DNA of 64,000 nucleotides from Pseudooceanicola spongiae (GTDB lineage: Bacteria; Pseudomonadota; Alphaproteobacteria; Rhodobacterales; Rhodobacteraceae), in NCBI RefSeq assembly GCF_014899185.1, contig NZ_CP045201.1:2829501-2893500 (forward strand), written 5' to 3'. The first letter of the stretch is position 1, and every line of letters begins with the position of its first letter. The notes under the pieces were generated by a model. It saw only the letters and a program-made list of their open reading frames with translations, ran no database searches and was not told the origin of the DNA. Below, one piece after another: positions 1-7,953 of this stretch. The position numbers were made by a program, and so were the translations under genes.

Positions 1-1
1 C

Positions 2-634
2 GTGCCGCTGTTCGTGCATGGCCAGCACTGGCATGTCTGGGAAGAACGCGGACGGCTGGTGTTTCAGGACGAGACCGGGCTGCTCGATCTGCCGCTGCCG
101 CGCCTGCTGGGCGCGCATCAGGTGGCCAACGCCGGGGCCGCCATCGCCGTGCTGCGCCAGCTGGGACAGACCGAGGCCGCCTGCGAAGCCGCCGTGCTGA
201 ACGCCGAATGGCCCGCGCGCCTGCAACGGCTTCGCAAGGGCCCCCTGGCCGAGATCGCGCCGTTGGCGGAGATCTGGCTGGACGGTGGCCACAATCCCGC
301 TGCGGGCGAGGCACTGGCCCTGCATCTGAGCGGGCTGGCCAAACGTCCGACGCATATGATCTGCGGCATGCTGAACACCAAGGACGTGCGCGGCTATCTG
401 CGCCCGCTGGCGCCGCATGTCGAAACGATGACCGCCGTGTCGATCCCCGGTGAGGCCAACACGCTGAGCGCCGAGGACACCGCCACCGCCGCGCGCGACA
501 GCGGCCTTGAGGCCTTTACCGCCGAAAGCGTCGAGAGCGCGATGCGCCGCATCACCGCGACCTGCCCCGATGCGCGAGTTCTGATCGGTGGATCGCTGTA
601 TCTGGCGGGAAGGGTGCTGCAAACCAACGCCTGA
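2..634 (+). CDS. folC: Folylpolyglutamate synthase / dihydrofolate synthase, C-terminal part
   Basis: The gene is cut by the left edge; only the last 210 residues are present. FolC adds glutamate to dihydropteroate and to folates using ATP in the cytoplasm. The segment contains the family pattern GAHQVANAGAA (residues about 37-47) at the end of the ATP-binding domain. It also has the C-terminal-domain signature LDGGHNPAAG (about 93-102), where family members have LDGAHNP. The stop is followed by a 345-base gap, so it is probably the last gene of its transcript; in related bacteria folC usually follows accD, but that lies outside the window. Identification is firm; only the N-terminal ATP site cannot be inspected. 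Confidence 0.93.
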   Translation: MPLFVHGQHWHVWEERGRLVFQDETGLLDLPLPRLLGAHQVANAGAAIAVLRQLGQTEAACEAAVLNAEWPARLQRLRKGPLAEIAPLAEIWLDGGHNPAAGEALALHLSGLAKRPTHMICGMLNTKDVRGYLRPLAPHVETMTAVSIPGEANTLSAEDTATAARDSGLEAFTAESVESAMRRITATCPDARVLIGGSLYLAGRVLQTNA

Positions 635-777
635 CACAGGGCGCCTTGCACCCGTTCCGACAATTGCGATCTTTTTTTGACATGAGCTGCTGCGGCTAAG
701 CGCCTGTTCCGACTCGGTATTGACGAATCACCCCGGTGAACTGTGGCGAAACTGCGTCGAAATCGATTCGTGCGCTC

Positions 778-807
778 TTGACCGATTCGCGAAATATCGC
801 CTAATGT
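778..807 (+). promoter_or_regulatory. Sigma70-like promoter candidate
   Basis: TTGACC at 778-783 and TAATGT at 802-807 are separated by 18 bases. No open reading frame with a ribosome site follows, so if active it would transcribe the structured stretch up to the hairpin near 930. Confidence 0.25.
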
Positions 808-903
808 CCCTTTAGATACAGGCATTCTCAGACATCTTACCCATCGCATCGGCAGCCTATCACCGCGATTCGCAAGATGTCACTCAGGCTTGGGACCAAC
901 GGG

Positions 904-933
904 CAAAAACAGGGGGTCGGTTCAACGACCCCC
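904..933 (-). terminator. Rho-independent terminator of zapE
   Basis: An 8-bp perfect stem GGGGGTCG (912-919) / CGACCCCC (926-933) with a six-base loop is followed on the minus strand by TGTTTTTG. It sits about 47 bases past the zapE stop codon. On the plus strand it lacks a T run. Confidence 0.75.
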
Positions 934-979
934 GCTCCGTTTCCCGGCCCCGCCTATCGGTTCGCAGAGAGTGGCAAAC

Positions 980-2053
980 CTACTTCCCTTCACCCCAGCG
1001 CTTGTCCTGCATTTCGCGCAGACGGCTGGCGGTGCGTTCAAATTCAAACACCCCCTCGCCTTCGAGATAGAGCGTTTCCGGCTCTGACGCGGCAGAACAG
1101 ATCAGGCGCACATGGGCCTCGTACAGCGCGTCGATCAGGGTGACGAAGCGCTTGGCTTCGTTGAAGTTGGAGCGTGACAGCGAGGGAATATTCTCAAGGA
1201 TCAGCACCTTGACCGCATCCGCCACGGCGAGGTAATCGCCCGGCCCCAGCATCGCCCCGCAGAGATCATGAAACCGTGCGCGCCCGACGCCGTTGCGATA
1301 GGCGGGGATCACGACCTCGCGGCCCTTGACCTTGAGCACCAGCGGTTTCGCATCGCCCCCCGTCAGATCCTGCCAGATCGCCTCGATCGCGGCGCGGGCC
1401 TCGGCATTCACCGGCGTGAAATAGACCGGCGAGCCGGAGAGACGGTTCTGGCGATAATCGTTCGGGCTGGCGAGTTCGTGGACCACCAGCCGGTCCTTGA
1501 TCTGGGCGATGAAGGGCAGGAAGAGCTGACGGTTCAGGCCGTTTTTATACAGATCATCGGGCACCCGGTTGGAGGTGGTGACGATGACGACTCCGGCGGC
1601 GAACAGCGCCTCGAACAGGCGTCCGACGATCATCGCATCGGTGATATCGGTGATCTGCATCTCGTCAAAGGCCAGCACCTTGACCTCGGCGGCAACCTTG
1701 GCGGCGACGGGGGCGAGGGAGTCTTCGGTATTGGCCTGACGCGCGGCATGCAGGCCTTCGTGGATTTCCTGCATGAAGGCGTGGAAGTGTACCCGGCGGA
1801 CCGGCACATCGAGGGTTTCGACAAACAGGTCCATCAGCATGGATTTGCCACGCCCGACCCCGCCCCAGAGATAGAGGCCCTTCGGCGGCTCAGGCTCTTT
1901 CGCGCGACGAAAGAAGCCGCGCTTCTGCGGTTCGGCCTGCAGGCCTTCGCAGATGCGGTCGAATTCGGGCAGCACGGCCTGCTGGGCATCATCAGGCTTG
2001 ATGGTGCCATCGGCCACGCGGGCGGCGTAAAGTTCGGACATAAAGACGCTCAT
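980..2053 (-). CDS. zapE: Cell division protein ZapE (AFG1-like ATPase)
   Basis: This 357-residue AAA-type ATPase belongs to the ZapE/AFG1 family, which acts with the divisome in bacteria; the mitochondrial relatives assist protein turnover. The Walker A motif GGVGRGKSML is visible near residue 67 and a Walker B LAFDEMQ in the middle. The family pattern VVIVTTSNRVPDDLYKNGL is intact, followed by FLPFI. The open frame extends 114 residues further upstream, but that extension runs antisense into the MFS gene. The ATG used here has a CGAGGT ribosome site. It is divergent from the MFS carrier gene, with 127 bases between the two starts. Confidence 0.93.
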   Translation of the reverse strand: MSVFMSELYAARVADGTIKPDDAQQAVLPEFDRICEGLQAEPQKRGFFRRAKEPEPPKGLYLWGGVGRGKSMLMDLFVETLDVPVRRVHFHAFMQEIHEGLHAARQANTEDSLAPVAAKVAAEVKVLAFDEMQITDITDAMIVGRLFEALFAAGVVIVTTSNRVPDDLYKNGLNRQLFLPFIAQIKDRLVVHELASPNDYRQNRLSGSPVYFTPVNAEARAAIEAIWQDLTGGDAKPLVLKVKGREVVIPAYRNGVGRARFHDLCGAMLGPGDYLAVADAVKVLILENIPSLSRSNFNEAKRFVTLIDALYEAHVRLICSAASEPETLYLEGEGVFEFERTASRLREMQDKRWGEGK

Positions 2054-2180
2054 ACCTCGGGTGATACCCCGGCCCGCGCGGCGGGGAAAGGTCACGATTG
2101 CGAATGGTGCAGGCCACAAACGCTGAATTGACGGTTTCGTGAGGACGGCTAATGTCGCGCGGTCTGACCGGAGGACCGAC

Positions 2181-3425
2181 ATGCCCGTTTCCGCCCGCCT
2201 TTTCACCCCTGTCCTGATCGCCGGGTGCTGCATTATCGTGGTGAACTTCGCCATTCGCGCGTCCTTCGGGGTGTTCCAGATCCCCATCGCGTCCGAATTC
2301 GGCTGGCTGCGCGCCGACTTCTCGCTGGCCATTGCGATCCAGAACCTGGCCTGGGGGATCGGGCAGCCGATCTTTGGCGCGCTGGCCGAACGCATGGGCG
2401 ACCGGCTGGCCGTGGTGCTGGGGGCGCTGACCTATGCGGCGGGGCTGGTGCTGTCGTCCTTTGCCGTGACGCCCGAGGCGCATTGGGCGATGGAGGTGCT
2501 GGTGGGCTTTGGCATCGCCGGCACCGGCTTTGGCGTGATCCTGGCCGTCGTGGGGCGCACCGCAGCGCCCGAGAACCGGTCGATGGCGCTGGCAGTCGTC
2601 ACGGCGGCGGGCAGCGCGGGGCAGGTCTTTGGCGCGCCCGTGGCCGAATGGCTGCTCGGGCTGATGCCATGGCAGTCGGTCTTCTTGGTCTTTGCCGGCG
2701 CGATCCTGTGCACGCTGGTGCTGCTGCCCTTCCTGAAGTCCGAAGCCTCGCCCGCGACAAAGGCCGAGCTGGAGGAGAGCCTTGGCCATATCCTGACACG
2801 CGCCGCGAAGGATCCGAGCTTCACCCTGATTTTCCTCGGCTTTTTCTCCTGCGGGTATCAGCTGGCGTTCATCACGGCGCACTTTCCGGCCTTCGTGACC
2901 GAGCTGTGCGGGCCGATTGCGACGGGAGGCATTCTGGCGGGGCTGGGGATCACGACGACCTCGGCGCTCGGAGCGATCTCGATCTCGCTGATTGGCGTGA
3001 TGAATATCGTCGGCACACTGTTCGCGGGCTGGCTGGGCAAGCGGTATCAGCGGAAATACCTGCTGGCGGGGATCTATACGCTGCGCACCATCGTGGCAGG
3101 GACGTTCATCCTGATGCCGATCACCCCGGCTTCGGTGCTGCTGTTTTCGGCGCTGATGGGGGGGCTGTGGCTGGCGACGGTGCCGCTGACCAGCGGGCTG
3201 ATCGCGCATCTTTACGGGATGCGCTACATGGGCACGCTCTACGGGATCGTGTTCCTGAGCCACCAGATCGGTGGCTTCATGGGCGTCTGGCTGGGCGGCC
3301 GGATGTACGATATCTACGGCAATTACACGCTGGTCTGGTGGATCGGCGTCGGCGTCGGGGCGTTCAGCGCATTGGTGCATCTGCCGATCAGAGAGCGGCG
3401 TGCCGCCCCCGCCCTCCCCGCCTGA
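2181..3425 (+). CDS. MFS transporter, monocarboxylate/oxalate-formate type
   Basis: A 414-residue hydrophobic protein with about 12 predicted membrane segments. The first membrane segment includes CCIIVVNFAIRASFGVF, and an early loop has FGALAERMGDRLAVVLG, the usual MFS loop 2-3 pattern. The C-terminal half contains a second copy of the fold (FAGWLGKRYQRKYLLAG). The length and the N-terminal pattern fit the oxalate/formate antiporter and monocarboxylate groups, but the substrate cannot be read from the sequence. The ATG is chosen because GGAGG lies seven bases upstream; an in-frame start 42 bases earlier has no such site. A perfect hairpin follows the stop. Confidence 0.85.
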   Translation: MPVSARLFTPVLIAGCCIIVVNFAIRASFGVFQIPIASEFGWLRADFSLAIAIQNLAWGIGQPIFGALAERMGDRLAVVLGALTYAAGLVLSSFAVTPEAHWAMEVLVGFGIAGTGFGVILAVVGRTAAPENRSMALAVVTAAGSAGQVFGAPVAEWLLGLMPWQSVFLVFAGAILCTLVLLPFLKSEASPATKAELEESLGHILTRAAKDPSFTLIFLGFFSCGYQLAFITAHFPAFVTELCGPIATGGILAGLGITTTSALGAISISLIGVMNIVGTLFAGWLGKRYQRKYLLAGIYTLRTIVAGTFILMPITPASVLLFSALMGGLWLATVPLTSGLIAHLYGMRYMGTLYGIVFLSHQIGGFMGVWLGGRMYDIYGNYTLVWWIGVGVGAFSALVHLPIRERRAAPALPA

Positions 3426-3432
3426 GAACCGG

Positions 3433-3457
3433 GGGCGAGGCCGCCGTGGCCTCGCCC
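3433..3457. terminator. Hairpin between convergent MFS and HAD genes
   Basis: A 10-bp perfect stem GGGCGAGGCC / GGCCTCGCCC with loop GCCGT lies between two converging genes. Neither side has a T run, so termination may be Rho-assisted; it could serve both directions. Confidence 0.5.
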
Positions 3458-3473
3458 AGCTCAGCAAAGGGGC

Positions 3474-4103
3474 CTAGGCCGCTTCCTCGGCCGTCAGATA
3501 GCCATCTGCGACAAGGCGCTCGGCCCAGCCCTCAGGCCCGGTGAAAGTATGCGTCTGCCAGCCACGGGCGGCCGCGGCCTCGATATTGTTGGTACGATCG
3601 TCAGTGAAGATCAGCTCGGCACCGGAGAGGCCCGAGTCCTCCTCAAGCATCTGATAAATCTGGGCATCGGGCTTGATCACCTGCATGTGCCCCGAGACAT
3701 ACTTGCGGTCGAATTCGGTCAGCACCGGATAGGCCTGACAGGCAATGTCAAAGGTGCCGATGCCGAAGTTGCTCAGGGCAAAGACGGGGATGCCCTTGGC
3801 GCGCAGCGCGCGCAGCAGACGCGCCGAATGCGGGATCGCAGGTGCCGCCATCTTGAGCCAGTCGCTGTGCCACATCAGGATCTCGTCGCGCCACTGCGGC
3901 GTCGCCTCGGCCAGCTCTGATGTCAGCGCGGCCATGTCGCCGCCAAGATCGACCTGATCGTTCATGGCGTGCAGATCAACCTCGGCAAACAGCGCCTTGC
4001 GCCGGTCCGCGCCGATCACCGCGTCATAGTGCTGCTCAGGGTTCCATCCAATCAGCACGTTGCCGATGTCGAAGACGACGGCCTTGGCCAGTTCTGTCTG
4101 CAT
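3474..4103 (-). CDS. HAD-family hydrolase, YihX-like
   Basis: A 209-residue cytoplasmic hydrolase of HAD subfamily IA. Motif I is FDIGNVLIGW near residue 11: the nucleophile Asp is present and the second acidic position is Gly, as in YihX-type phosphatases and haloacid dehalogenases. Motif II is ALSNFG (about 115), motif III involves KPDAQIYQ and motif IV is FTDDRTNNI. Members act on small phosphorylated metabolites or haloacids; the substrate here is unknown. It is followed 33 bases upstream by the YaiI-type gene on the same strand, so the two may be co-transcribed. Confidence 0.85.
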   Translation of the reverse strand: MQTELAKAVVFDIGNVLIGWNPEQHYDAVIGADRRKALFAEVDLHAMNDQVDLGGDMAALTSELAEATPQWRDEILMWHSDWLKMAAPAIPHSARLLRALRAKGIPVFALSNFGIGTFDIACQAYPVLTEFDRKYVSGHMQVIKPDAQIYQMLEEDSGLSGAELIFTDDRTNNIEAAAARGWQTHTFTGPEGWAERLVADGYLTAEEAA

Positions 4104-4136
4104 ATTCTCTGCCTATGTCCTGTTCTGGAGGGCGGC

Positions 4137-4601
4137 CTATTCCTTGGGTGGCCGGCTTTTCGCTGTGCGCAGGGCCCGCTCAAGCGCATCCAGAAAACGG
4201 GAGCGGTCGGCCTTTGTAAAGCCCTTGCCGCCGCCCTGACGAAAAGGATCGGCGGCGCGCAGATCGGTCATCAGATCGCGCATCGCCAGCTGCTGGCCGA
4301 TGTTGGCAGCGGTAAAGCGGTCGCCGTTGTGACGCAGGGTTTCAGCCCCTGCCGCGACGCATTTCGCCGCCAGAGGGATATCCCCGGTGATCACAACATC
4401 CTGCGGGCCGCAGCGGTCGGCAATCCACATGTCAGCCTCATCCGGGCCGGCAGAGACGATGACATGTTCGACATAGGGGTTGGGCGAGGGGCGCAAGCCG
4501 CCGTTCGACACCATGATGACGGGCAGTTTGTGCCGCGTCGCCACCTTTTCCGCCTCGTCCTTGACGGGGCAGGCATCGGCGTCGACGTAGATCGTGGTCA
4601 T
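4137..4601 (-). CDS. YaiI/YqxD family protein (UPF0178, DUF188)
   Basis: A 154-residue protein with the family start [11 protein letters not shown] and the later [10 protein letters not shown] and DPFRQGGG blocks that mark UPF0178/DUF188. The fold is thought to be PIN-like with clustered Asp residues, but no reaction is established for the family. It starts with ATG, has a full-length C terminus rich in basic residues, and lies just upstream of the HAD gene on the minus strand. Family assignment is firm; function is not known. Confidence 0.88.
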   Translation of the reverse strand: MTTIYVDADACPVKDEAEKVATRHKLPVIMVSNGGLRPSPNPYVEHVIVSAGPDEADMWIADRCGPQDVVITGDIPLAAKCVAAGAETLRHNGDRFTAANIGQQLAMRDLMTDLRAADPFRQGGGKGFTKADRSRFLDALERALRTAKSRPPKE

Positions 4602-4881
4602 GGGCTGTTCCTGTCTGTGGGGTCGGCTGGTCTGGCAGAGCGCGGATCCTGCCCTGTGCGGATCATCGCAGAGTGGCGGGGGCCGTCAACCGGGGGGGTG
4701 CCGTGCAGTTAGCGGCCCCTGTTGCCAATTGGCGTCTGGACATTGCCGCCTTAGGGCAGTTTGTTTGGGCCGCGCCTGCGGGTCAGGAGACACAGGCGCA
4801 TGCTGGGGTAGGGAGAACCACGGGATCACTGCGCAATGTCGGCACATTCCGGCAGCGCGATCCTATCGGGACGGGCAAAAC

Positions 4882-5508
4882 ATGAATGATTTGACGCCAA
4901 AAGTGCGCAAGGGACGCAAGTATGACCAGGTTCTGGAGGGCGCGCGTCAGGCGTTTCTGCAGGACGGGTTCGACGGGGCCGGTGTCGACGACATCGCCCG
5001 GAATGCTGGTGTGTCGAAGGCGACCCTCTATAGCTATTTTCCCGACAAGCGCCTGCTTTTCATCGAGATTGCCCGGCTGGAATGCCATCGTCAGGCCGAT
5101 GAGGCCGAACGCATCATGCCGCAGGACCTGCCGGTGCGCGATATGCTGAGCTTTATTGCGACGCGGATGGTGACCTTCTTCAACTCTTCGCTGTCGCTGT
5201 CGATCTTCCGTCTGTGCGTCGCCGAGGCCGAGCGGTTTCCCGATCTGGCCGAGGAATTCTATCGAAATGGCCCGTTGCTGGCGCAGACCAAGATGAGCGC
5301 CTATCTGCGCGAGGCCAACGAAAACGGCGAGCTGGACGTTGCGCATCCCGAATTGGCCGCGAACCAGTTTGCCGAGCTCTGCAAGGCGGGGATTTTCGCA
5401 CGGCTGGTCTTCGGCATCGAGAAACGCATCCCGCAGGAAGAGCTGAATTTCGTGGCCAGCGAAGCAGTTGAGATGTTTTTGGCCCGCTATGGTGTCAAGC
5501 AGGTCTGA
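4882..5508 (+). CDS. TetR/AcrR family transcriptional regulator
   Basis: A 208-residue one-component repressor type protein. The N-terminal helix-turn-helix runs over about residues 14-60, including FDGAGVDDIARNAGVSKATL and YSYFPDKRLLF, both diagnostic for TetR. The C-terminal half (TetR_C type) is alpha-helical and would bind an unknown ligand. A longer in-frame start 288 bases upstream would add unrelated residues, so the ATG before NDLTPK is preferred. The 280-base gap before it has no gene but contains the 10-bp palindrome GCCAATTGGC at 4724-4733, a possible operator. The target genes are not evident from the neighbours. Confidence 0.88.
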   Translation: MNDLTPKVRKGRKYDQVLEGARQAFLQDGFDGAGVDDIARNAGVSKATLYSYFPDKRLLFIEIARLECHRQADEAERIMPQDLPVRDMLSFIATRMVTFFNSSLSLSIFRLCVAEAERFPDLAEEFYRNGPLLAQTKMSAYLREANENGELDVAHPELAANQFAELCKAGIFARLVFGIEKRIPQEELNFVASEAVEMFLARYGVKQV

Positions 5509-5607
5509 TTGGTTTGCGATAGTGCGAAGGGGTGTATTGAAACCGCGCCGCCCGTGCTTAGGTTCGCGGAAACGAGCGCTCCGGTGCTCCTCAACCGGAG
5601 ATGCGTC

Positions 5608-5913
5608 ATGCCCCGTCACGCCCTGTTTACCCTGATCTCTGTCGCGGCGCTGAGCGCCTCATCCGCGCTGGCCGGGGGTGCCCCCGAGCCGGAGAAGACG
5701 CGGCCCCTGCCGCCTGTGACAGACACCGCCTGTGGCGCAGAGACCCATCAATCGCTGATCGGAAAGATCTGGTCCTCGGATCTGCTGGCCGGATTCGAGG
5801 GCAAGGTCCGCGTGCTGGAGAAGGATTCCGTGGCGACGATGGATTACCTGTTCAACCGGCTGAACGTCCTGCTGGACGAGGACGGCCGTGTCGAGGCGCT
5901 GACCTGCGGCTGA
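5608..5913 (+). CDS. Periplasmic peptidase inhibitor I78-like protein
   Basis: A 101-residue protein with a Sec signal peptide (MPRHALFTLISVAAL..., likely cleaved after ALA-GG). The mature part matches the I78 inhibitor family: a Cys-Gly-Ala-Glu block, then LIGKIW, RVLEKD, TMDYLFNRLNV and a terminal CG, with two cysteines that could form a disulfide. Family members inhibit serine proteases of the subtilisin group. GGAG precedes the chosen ATG; the frame is open a further 99 bases upstream but without a signal sequence at that start. It converges with the cytochrome c' gene. Confidence 0.8.
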   Translation: MPRHALFTLISVAALSASSALAGGAPEPEKTRPLPPVTDTACGAETHQSLIGKIWSSDLLAGFEGKVRVLEKDSVATMDYLFNRLNVLLDEDGRVEALTCG

Positions 5914-5923
5914 GGGCGGATCA

Positions 5924-5959
5924 CCGGCGGCGCGGGTCAAAGGGCTGACGCGCCGCCGG
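5924..5959. terminator. Bidirectional terminator hairpin
   Basis: An 11-bp perfect stem CCGGCGGCGCG / CGCGCCGCCGG with a 14-base loop is followed on the plus strand by ATTTATC. It lies between the converging I78 and cytochrome c' genes. Confidence 0.55.
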
Positions 5960-5981
5960 ATTTATCAACGTTGGCAGCGCC

Positions 5982-6419
5982 TTACTTGGTGCGATACGCC
6001 TGATGGCAGCCACCGCAGGACGCACCGATCGGGCCAACACCGGCCTTGATCGTGTCGAGCGAGGACGGGTCGAGCGCGTCTGCCGCACCTTCCAGCGCCG
6101 TGGCGTGGATGACGAAATCATCCCAGTTGTCCCAGATCGCCGGCAGCGCCTTGGACTCGGGGTCCATCTCGTTCGGCTCAAAAGCGGCGGGGATCTTTGC
6201 CGCAGCCTCGACCAGAGTCGCCTGCGCCGCAGAAGCCTTTTCGGCGTCGAAATCGACCTTGCCCTGCGCCATGCCGCCAAGGGTCGCGAAACTGCCGCGA
6301 ATCGTGTCCATCAGCTCCATACGGTCTTTCACCACCGGATTGCTGACCTCGGCGTGGGCGAAAGCCACGCCCGCAAGGCTCAGAGCGCCGATCGTCGTCG
6401 TCAGGATGAAATGCTTCAT
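5982..6419 (-). CDS. Cytochrome c' family protein
   Basis: A 145-residue periplasmic c-type cytochrome. A signal peptide covers about residues 1-23 (MKHFILTTTIGALSLAGVAF, then AHA). The single haem site CGGCH is at residues 135-139, ten residues from the C terminus, as expected for class II cytochromes (cytochrome c', cytochrome c-556), whose four-helix bundle binds haem near the end. The C-terminal lysine-rich tail follows directly. These proteins bind NO or CO or act as electron carriers; which one applies here is not visible. A good ribosome site (GGGAGAAGACG) precedes the ATG. Confidence 0.88.
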   Translation of the reverse strand: MKHFILTTTIGALSLAGVAFAHAEVSNPVVKDRMELMDTIRGSFATLGGMAQGKVDFDAEKASAAQATLVEAAAKIPAAFEPNEMDPESKALPAIWDNWDDFVIHATALEGAADALDPSSLDTIKAGVGPIGASCGGCHQAYRTK

Positions 6420-6593
6420 CGTCTTCTCCCAATTGTCATTGCGACCACATTACCTGCATCCTTGCCTGCGCCAAGATGCCGCGAGTCATGATCACGAAAA
6501 GGTCAGAGGGATGAAAATTTCGTGAACCCGAGGAGGCTTAACCGCCCAGCAAATCGCCACACGCCGCGCATGGTTAACATGGGTCGGGGCGCA

Positions 6594-6641
6594 AAACGGC
6601 ATGTCGGTATCTGGTCGGTATCTGAACGGTATCCGGGCGGT
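6594..6641 (-). repeat. 11-bp-period ACCG array, copy A
   Basis: Four CGGT tetramers (ACCG on the minus strand) start at 6605, 6616, 6627 and 6638, exactly 11 bp apart. Read on the minus strand, three of the four units have the form ATACCG, followed by ACATGCCGTTTTG. Related arrays lie at 37045 and 60860. The array sits inside the 346-base gap between the cytochrome c' start and the DUF2794 start; nothing else in that gap looks like a gene. Confidence 0.75.
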
Positions 6642-6765
6642 GGCGCTGGCGCAAAAAACAACAGGTTAACGCAGCCTGCACAGCCAGACTGCAAACGGCG
6701 GAACTGCACACAATGTGATGCGAATGCCGCTTGATTTTGACGGCAGGCGGGCGCAGGATTCGGGG

Positions 6766-7143
6766 ATGACGCTTCAAGGCCCTCCCCCCGTTCCGGCACA
6801 TGCGCCCCCTCAGGTGGCCTTTCAGAGGAGCGAGATGAACGTGATCCTGTCGCTGTATGGCAGAATGGTCGCAGCGGGTGAGTGGCGCGATTACGGCATC
6901 TCGAACCTGAGCGAGGTCGCGGTCTTCTCGATCTTTCGCCGCACCGCCGAAAACCCGCTCTACCGGATCGAGAAGCGCCCCAAGCTGCGCGCCAAGCAGG
7001 GGATGTACACCGTGCATGGCATGGACGGTCAGGTTCTGCGGCGCGGCCACGATCTGAAGACCGTGCTGCGGGTGCTGGAGCGTAAGCTGATCCGCGCCGT
7101 AGATTGCCCCCTTACAGATAGGGCAGACGCCGCCGCGCGATGA
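6766..7143 (+). CDS. DUF2794 domain protein
   Basis: A 125-residue conserved alphaproteobacterial protein. The family core is LYGRMVAAGEWRDYGIS, then VFSIFRRTAENPLYRIEKRP and GQVLRRGHDLKTVLRVLERK. The proline-rich N terminus is variable in the family. An earlier in-frame ATG (6715) exists, but the family normally begins close to the chosen start. No function is established. Its last 32 bases overlap the 3' end of the converging NlpC/P60 gene. Confidence 0.8.
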   Translation: MTLQGPPPVPAHAPPQVAFQRSEMNVILSLYGRMVAAGEWRDYGISNLSEVAVFSIFRRTAENPLYRIEKRPKLRAKQGMYTVHGMDGQVLRRGHDLKTVLRVLERKLIRAVDCPLTDRADAAAR

Positions 7144-7951
7144 TCGGACCATCGCCTGCAGTGGAAATGCGGGCAATCGCGCCCTGCAGATCCTCGAAAG
7201 CGGTGCTCATCGAGCCGGCATTGGCGTGCAGGATGCGGGTGGCGTCCGCCACCCAGGCCACGTGGCCCTTCCAGAACAGCAGATCGCCGCGTTGCAGGGG
7301 CGCGTCCTCGCTCAGCGGATCGCCAAGCTCGGCCGCCTGCATGTCGCTGTCGCCGGGGCAGTCGTGGCCAAGCATCTGCAGCGGCCCTTGCACGAGGCCC
7401 GAACAATCAATGCCAAAGCCCGAATTGCCGCCCCAGAGATAGGGCGTGCCGAGCAGGCCTTCGGCCAGCGTCACCGGATCGCGCGCGACGGCCCCGAGCG
7501 GCGTGACATGCTGCGAGGGGACGAAGCCATGGGCGGTTTCGGCAAAGCCGTTGTGAACCCTCGTGACGGTGAGGCGGCTGCCGATCGACAGCGCCATGAG
7601 GTCAGGGGTTTTCAGGTTCGCCGCCTGGTAGGCCTGCGTGAAGCGGTTGGTGACGATATGCGTCGCGGGCGTCACGGGGCCGAGCGCGTCGGCCACGACA
7701 TAGCCGGTGTAGCCATCGGCCTGCGCCTCGACAAAGGACCAGCCGTCGCGGGTATCAAAAACGGTGACCTCGGCCCCCAGCAGCAGCTGGCGGTCGCGCG
7801 CGCCGCCGGGGCTGGCGCAGAGGTTGGCGACGGGCGTGACCAGCTGCGCCGGGGTGCCGTCGCTGTAGGTTTCGGCCTGCGCGCGGTCGCGCAGGCGGGT
7901 GGCGGCGACATGGGCGTTGGCGGGCCAGCGGCGGCGGTCAGGGGTGCTCAT
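7112..7951 (-). CDS. NlpC/P60 (C40) cell-wall endopeptidase with SH3 region
   Basis: A 279-residue cysteine peptidase expected to cleave peptide stems of peptidoglycan. Residues about 30-155 form bacterial SH3-like segments (WSFVEAQADGYTGYVVADAL and a second copy ending HGFVPSQHV). The catalytic domain follows: Cys in GIDCSGLVQ, His in WKGHVAWV, and a later polar residue near ILHANA. No signal peptide is visible, which is common in this dipeptidyl-peptidase-VI-like group. The ATG overlaps the end of the aminopeptidase gene (TGAGGATG), so translation is probably coupled. A GTG two codons earlier is an alternative start. Confidence 0.88.
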   Translation of the reverse strand: MSTPDRRRWPANAHVAATRLRDRAQAETYSDGTPAQLVTPVANLCASPGGARDRQLLLGAEVTVFDTRDGWSFVEAQADGYTGYVVADALGPVTPATHIVTNRFTQAYQAANLKTPDLMALSIGSRLTVTRVHNGFAETAHGFVPSQHVTPLGAVARDPVTLAEGLLGTPYLWGGNSGFGIDCSGLVQGPLQMLGHDCPGDSDMQAAELGDPLSEDAPLQRGDLLFWKGHVAWVADATRILHANAGSMSTAFEDLQGAIARISTAGDGPIIARRRLPYL

Positions 7952-7953
7952 CC

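Larger units (their letters stand above)
635..979. other. 345-base intergenic region, possible small RNA
   Basis: No convincing protein gene lies here; the short open frames that run into zapE antisense lack ribosome sites and family features. The region holds a promoter-like pair (TTGACC, 18 bases, TAATGT). It also has an inverted repeat GACATCTT (831-838) / AAGATGTC (874-881) enclosing a second pairing ATCGC (844-848) / GCGAT (865-869). Further on is a strong hairpin at 912-933. Together these could be a structured plus-strand transcript of roughly 120 nt. This is inference from base pairing only. Confidence 0.3.

Noticed and set aside
877-1143. Short plus-strand frames at the zapE end
   Set aside because: They run antisense into zapE, start without ribosome sites and have no protein family features; the region is better seen as intergenic plus zapE.
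6522-6734. A 70-codon plus-strand frame across array A
   Set aside because: No ribosome site and no conserved domain; the sequence is dominated by the ACCG-type array and intergenic DNA.
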